Positions 60,960-64,000 of a stretch of 64,000 bases of DNA are shown in pieces. Within the stretch, counting starts at the first letter, position 1. Every line of letters begins with the position of its first letter. The DNA is from Ashinkailepas kermadecensis (taxonomy: Eukaryota > Arthropoda > Thecostraca > Neolepadidae). Position numbers and translations under genes: made by a program. The stretch lies in NCBI GenBank assembly GCA_034440615.1, contig JAOTOM010005141.1, forward strand, positions 372,001-436,000. The letters are read 5' to 3'. The notes under the pieces were generated by a model, which saw only the letters and a list, made by a program, of their open reading frames with translations, ran no database searches and had not been told where the DNA came from.

Positions 60960-62100
60960 GCCCGCCACGTCCGCAGCGACCGCCAGTCCTGACACGGACC
61001 GTGCCGGTGGTCCACCGTGCACCTCCGTAGCGGTCGCCAGTCCTGACACGGGCCGCGCCGGTGGTCCACCGTGCACCTCCGTAGCGGCCGCCAGTCCTGA
61101 CACGGACCGTGCCGGTGGTCCACCGTGACCTCCGCGCCGTCCTGACACGGGCCGCGCCGTGTCCACTGACCTCGCGGCCGCGTCTACACGGGCCGCGCCG
61201 GTGGTCCCTGCACCTCCGTAGCGGCCGCCGCTGACACGGCCGCGCCGTTCCACCGTGCACCTCCGTAGCGGCCGCCGCTAACACGACCGTGCCGGTGGGT
61301 GTCCTGCACCTCCGTAGCGGCCGCCATCTAAACGGACCGTGCGGTGGGTGGTCCACGTGCACCTCGCCGCCAGTCCTGACACGGGCCGCGCCGGTGGTCC
61401 ACCGTGCACCTCCGTAGCGGCCGCCAGTCCTGACACGGGCCGCGCCGGTGGTCCACCGTGCACCTCCGTAGCGGCCGTCAGTCCTGACACGGGCCGCGCC
61501 GGTGGTCCACCGTGCACCTCCGTGGCGGTCGTCAGTCCTGACACGGGCCGCGCCGGTGGTCCACCGTGCACTTTCGTAGCGGCCGCCAGTCCTAACACAG
61601 ACCGTGCCGGTGGTCCACCATGCACCTCCGCAGCGGCCGCCAGTCCTAACACAGACCGTGCAGGTGGTCCACCATGCACCTCCGTAGCGGCGGTCAGTCC
61701 TGACACGGACCGTGCCGGTGGTCCACCGTGCACCTCCGCAGCGGCCGTCAGTCCTAACACGGACCGTGCCGGTGGGTGGTCCACCGTGCACCTCCGCAGC
61801 GGCCGTCAGTCCTAACACAGACCGTGCCGGTGGGTGGTCCACCGTGCACCTCCGTAGCGGCCGTCAGTCCTAACACAGACCGTGCCGGTGGGTGGTCCAC
61901 CGTGCACCTCCGTAGCGGCGGCTTACACGGACCGTGCCGGTGGGTTCACCGTGCACCTCCGCAGCAGCGTCTAACACAGACCGTGCCGGTGGGTGGTCCC
62001 AGCGGCCGTCAGTCCTAACACAGACCGTGCCGGTGGGTGGTCCACCGTGCACCTCCGTAGCGGCCGTCAGTCCTAACACGGACCGTGCCGGCACGCCGCC
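60960..62100. repeat. 54-bp minisatellite, about 21 copies
   Basis: Unit contains CCGTGCCGGTGGTCCACCGT, GCACCTCCGTAGCGG and AGTCCTGACACGGA. Copies at 61125-61350 and 61920-62000 carry many short deletions while their neighbours are clean. Confidence 0.97.
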
Positions 62101-62204
62101 CGGCCTGCCAGAGCCACGCGCCCGCGGTCACAAAGAGCCCACTTGTCACAGCTTCCTTATGCGGCGTTTGGTACGATGGCGGAGGCTTCGATAGTGGCTC
62201 CGTT

Positions 62205-62515
62205 CCGGTAAAAGCTGCGGACGCGCAGACTGCAGCAGGATAGCCGGAGGGTGTCCGAGATGGCGGAGACTCCACTAGCAGCTGCGGACGCGCAGACTAC
62301 AGCAGGATAGCCGGAGGGTGTCGGAGATGGCAGAGGCTCCACCAGCAGCTGCGGACGCGCAGACTACAGCAGGATAGCCGGAGGGTGTCGGAGATGGCGG
62401 AGGCTCCACTAGCAGCTGCGGACGCGCAGACTGCAGCAGGATGGCCGGAGGGTGTCGGAGATGGCGGAGGCTCCACTAGCAGCTGCGGACGCGCAGACTG
62501 CAGCAGGATGGCCGG
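62205..62515. repeat. 67-bp minisatellite, 4-5 copies
   Basis: Unit contains AGCTGCGGACGCGCAGACTG, CAGCAGGATAGCCGGAGGG and GGAGATGGCGGAGGCTCCAC. Confidence 0.95.
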
Positions 62516-62661
62516 ACTACTCACCAACACCGGAGCAGAGATCAGCTGCCAGCCAATCGGGGCTTACCTGAAACGCAAAGGAGCCTCGTGTGAACGCAGG
62601 AACCAACATGGGCGTGAGGACCGCGCCGGTGACGCCACGGCTCGGACGTCACGTCACGCCG

Positions 62662-62684
62662 CAGAGGTCACGGCGTGACCTCTG
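62662..62684. repeat. Hairpin, 10-bp arms
   Basis: CAGAGGTCAC, 3-nt loop GGC, GTGACCTCTG; perfect arms. Confidence 0.85.
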
Positions 62685-62719
62685 TGCTCAGTGCGGTGCT
62701 GGTCAGACACGGTTCGTGA

Positions 62720-62756
62720 CGTGGACGTGGACGTCCACGTCACGTCCACGTCCACG
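62720..62756. repeat. Hairpin, 15-bp arms
   Basis: CGTGGACGTGGACGT, 7-nt loop, and its exact reverse complement. Built from GTGGAC repeats. Confidence 0.85.
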
Positions 62757-62951
62757 CGACGTGGACAAACGGCCGGCAGCCGGCGCAGCGCCAGCCGGTA
62801 ATCGTCGGCCACGGACGCTCCGTCGCAGCGCCGCTCCGCAGGAAGCGGCGGCCACGGAAGGTGACGCCAGGTCGCGGCGACACAATCACGCCCACAACTC
62901 ATCGCGCGCAATTCGGGGCAATGGCGCGAACCTGTCACGTGACTGCGTGAC

Positions 62952-62982
62952 TGCACGTCCGGCCAAGCTGGCCGGACGTGCA
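62952..62982. repeat. Hairpin, 14-bp arms
   Basis: TGCACGTCCGGCCA, 3-nt loop AGC, TGGCCGGACGTGCA; perfect arms in non-repetitive sequence. Confidence 0.9.
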
Positions 62983-63324
62983 CCGATAACAAGAGCGTGA
63001 CCGCCGTTCGTAGTCGGCCCGTTGGGGAAGCTCTGTGTCGATTACGGCGCGCGGATGACACAGCGACAATGATGCCGCCGGTCGTATAGCGCTGGCCCGT
63101 GGGCACGTATCACGTAGCAGGGCGCGTCACCAAGCATATGCACTCCAGTCAGCCACAGCGGCGGCCCCACGCCGCCGCGTCGTCGCCGAGAAAGAGGACT
63201 GATGTAGCCGCGCCGGGCGGGCGGATCGTGGCCGGAGGTGACTATGTGCCGGAGAAGAGTGGTGGCGGTGGGCAGGCGTTTGTCCAGTGCGCCTGTGGCC
63301 AGCTGAGCCAACGCAGCGGCTCAG

Positions 63325-63610
63325 CTGATCTGTCGTGGTGATCTTCCGGGATCTGTCGTGGTGACCTTTCGGGATATGTCGTAGTGACCTTCCGAGATCT
63401 GTCGTGGTGACCTTCCTGGACATGTGGTTATCTCCCAAGGTCTGTCGTGGTGACGTCCTGAGGGGACTGTCGTGGTGACATCCCGAGGCCTGTCATAGTG
63501 ACCTCCCAAGGTCTGTCATGGTGACCTCCCGAGGCCTGCCGTGTGTGGTAACCTCCAGATGCTAGCCGTGGTGACATCCCGGGGCCTGCTGTGGTGACCT
63601 TTCGGATCTG
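63325..63610. repeat. About 23-bp minisatellite, 11-12 copies
   Basis: Unit GTCTGTCGTGGTGACCTCCC + GAG, imperfect. Confidence 0.9.
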
Positions 63611-64000
63611 ACACGGTGGCCTCCTGGGGTCGGCGGTCGCGTCAACTGCCGAGGGAATCCAGCGAGACCTTTGAGTCAGGCGACCTCGATCCTCGACCCG
63701 CATCCTCCACTGCGGCGATGCCCTTGAAAGCGACAGGCAGAGAGTCCCTCAGGAGCCGGTAGCAGCATGAGTTGCTCCGGGACCGTCCGACTGCGCCGAA
63801 ATGCACGTGGCAGTGGCGGCAGGTGGCCAGGAGGCAGGTGGCGCATCTTCCAATCAGCGCTTATGGTCGCCGGGGGCACCGGCGTGGCTTGCTTTGTTCT
63901 GTCGTCATGCCAACGCTCGACTTAACGCCGCTGTTGTGCACGCCGAGCGCACCGTCGCGCGGCGCCGACAAATGCAAATCGGCGGCCGACAAAAAGCAGG
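63611..64000. other. Right-edge sequence without recognisable gene
   Basis: GC-rich, nothing recognised; no RING-type Cys/His spacing on the minus strand. Confidence 0.5.

Larger units (their letters stand above)
62516..63324. other. CpG-rich sequence with three hairpins
   Basis: Besides the three inverted repeats listed separately, no gene recognised on either strand. Confidence 0.5.

Overview
This is a eukaryotic, probably arthropod, genomic window. One multi-exon gene can be followed through intact splice sites, and almost everything else is intron or intergenic DNA crowded with minisatellites. No prokaryotic gene organisation, rRNA, CRISPR array or intact transposon was recognised. The GC-rich coding exons with Ala/Ser/Pro/Gly runs and the tandem-repeat load would suit a crustacean; that placement is a guess.

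Positions 5334-21175, minus strand: the 3' two-thirds of a PDZRN3/PDZRN4-type (LNX3/LNX4) E3 ubiquitin ligase gene. Eight coding exons with consistent phases join into 2172 bp (723 residues plus stop). They encode the C-terminal half of PDZ1, a serine-rich linker, a complete PDZ2, a long disordered region with family blocks, and a C-terminal Val-Thr-Thr-Val PDZ ligand. The 5' exons (RING, TRAF-type zinc fingers, start of PDZ1) were not found. If they lie beyond the right edge, 21176-64000 is one intron longer than 42 kb.

Positions 1-5333: 3' flank or 3' UTR, with a diverged duplication around a 28-bp perfect palindrome, a cluster of CACGTG-type palindromes and paired TGACGTCA sites. Positions 21176-64000: about 30 unrelated tandem-repeat families (periods 5 to about 93 bp) separated by unique-looking DNA, a TIR-like inverted pair (33455-34475), a diverged inverted repeat pair (47.7/49.4 kb), a possible ankyrin relic (27.4-27.7 kb) and three hairpins near 62.7 kb. 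By my boundaries roughly a quarter of the window is tandem repeat.

The most notable observation is the 24-bp minisatellite at 21170-21460. Its first unit is the 3' splice junction of the PDZ1 exon, and the later units repeat that junction in frame, so the gene carries about a dozen tandem look-alike splice acceptors.
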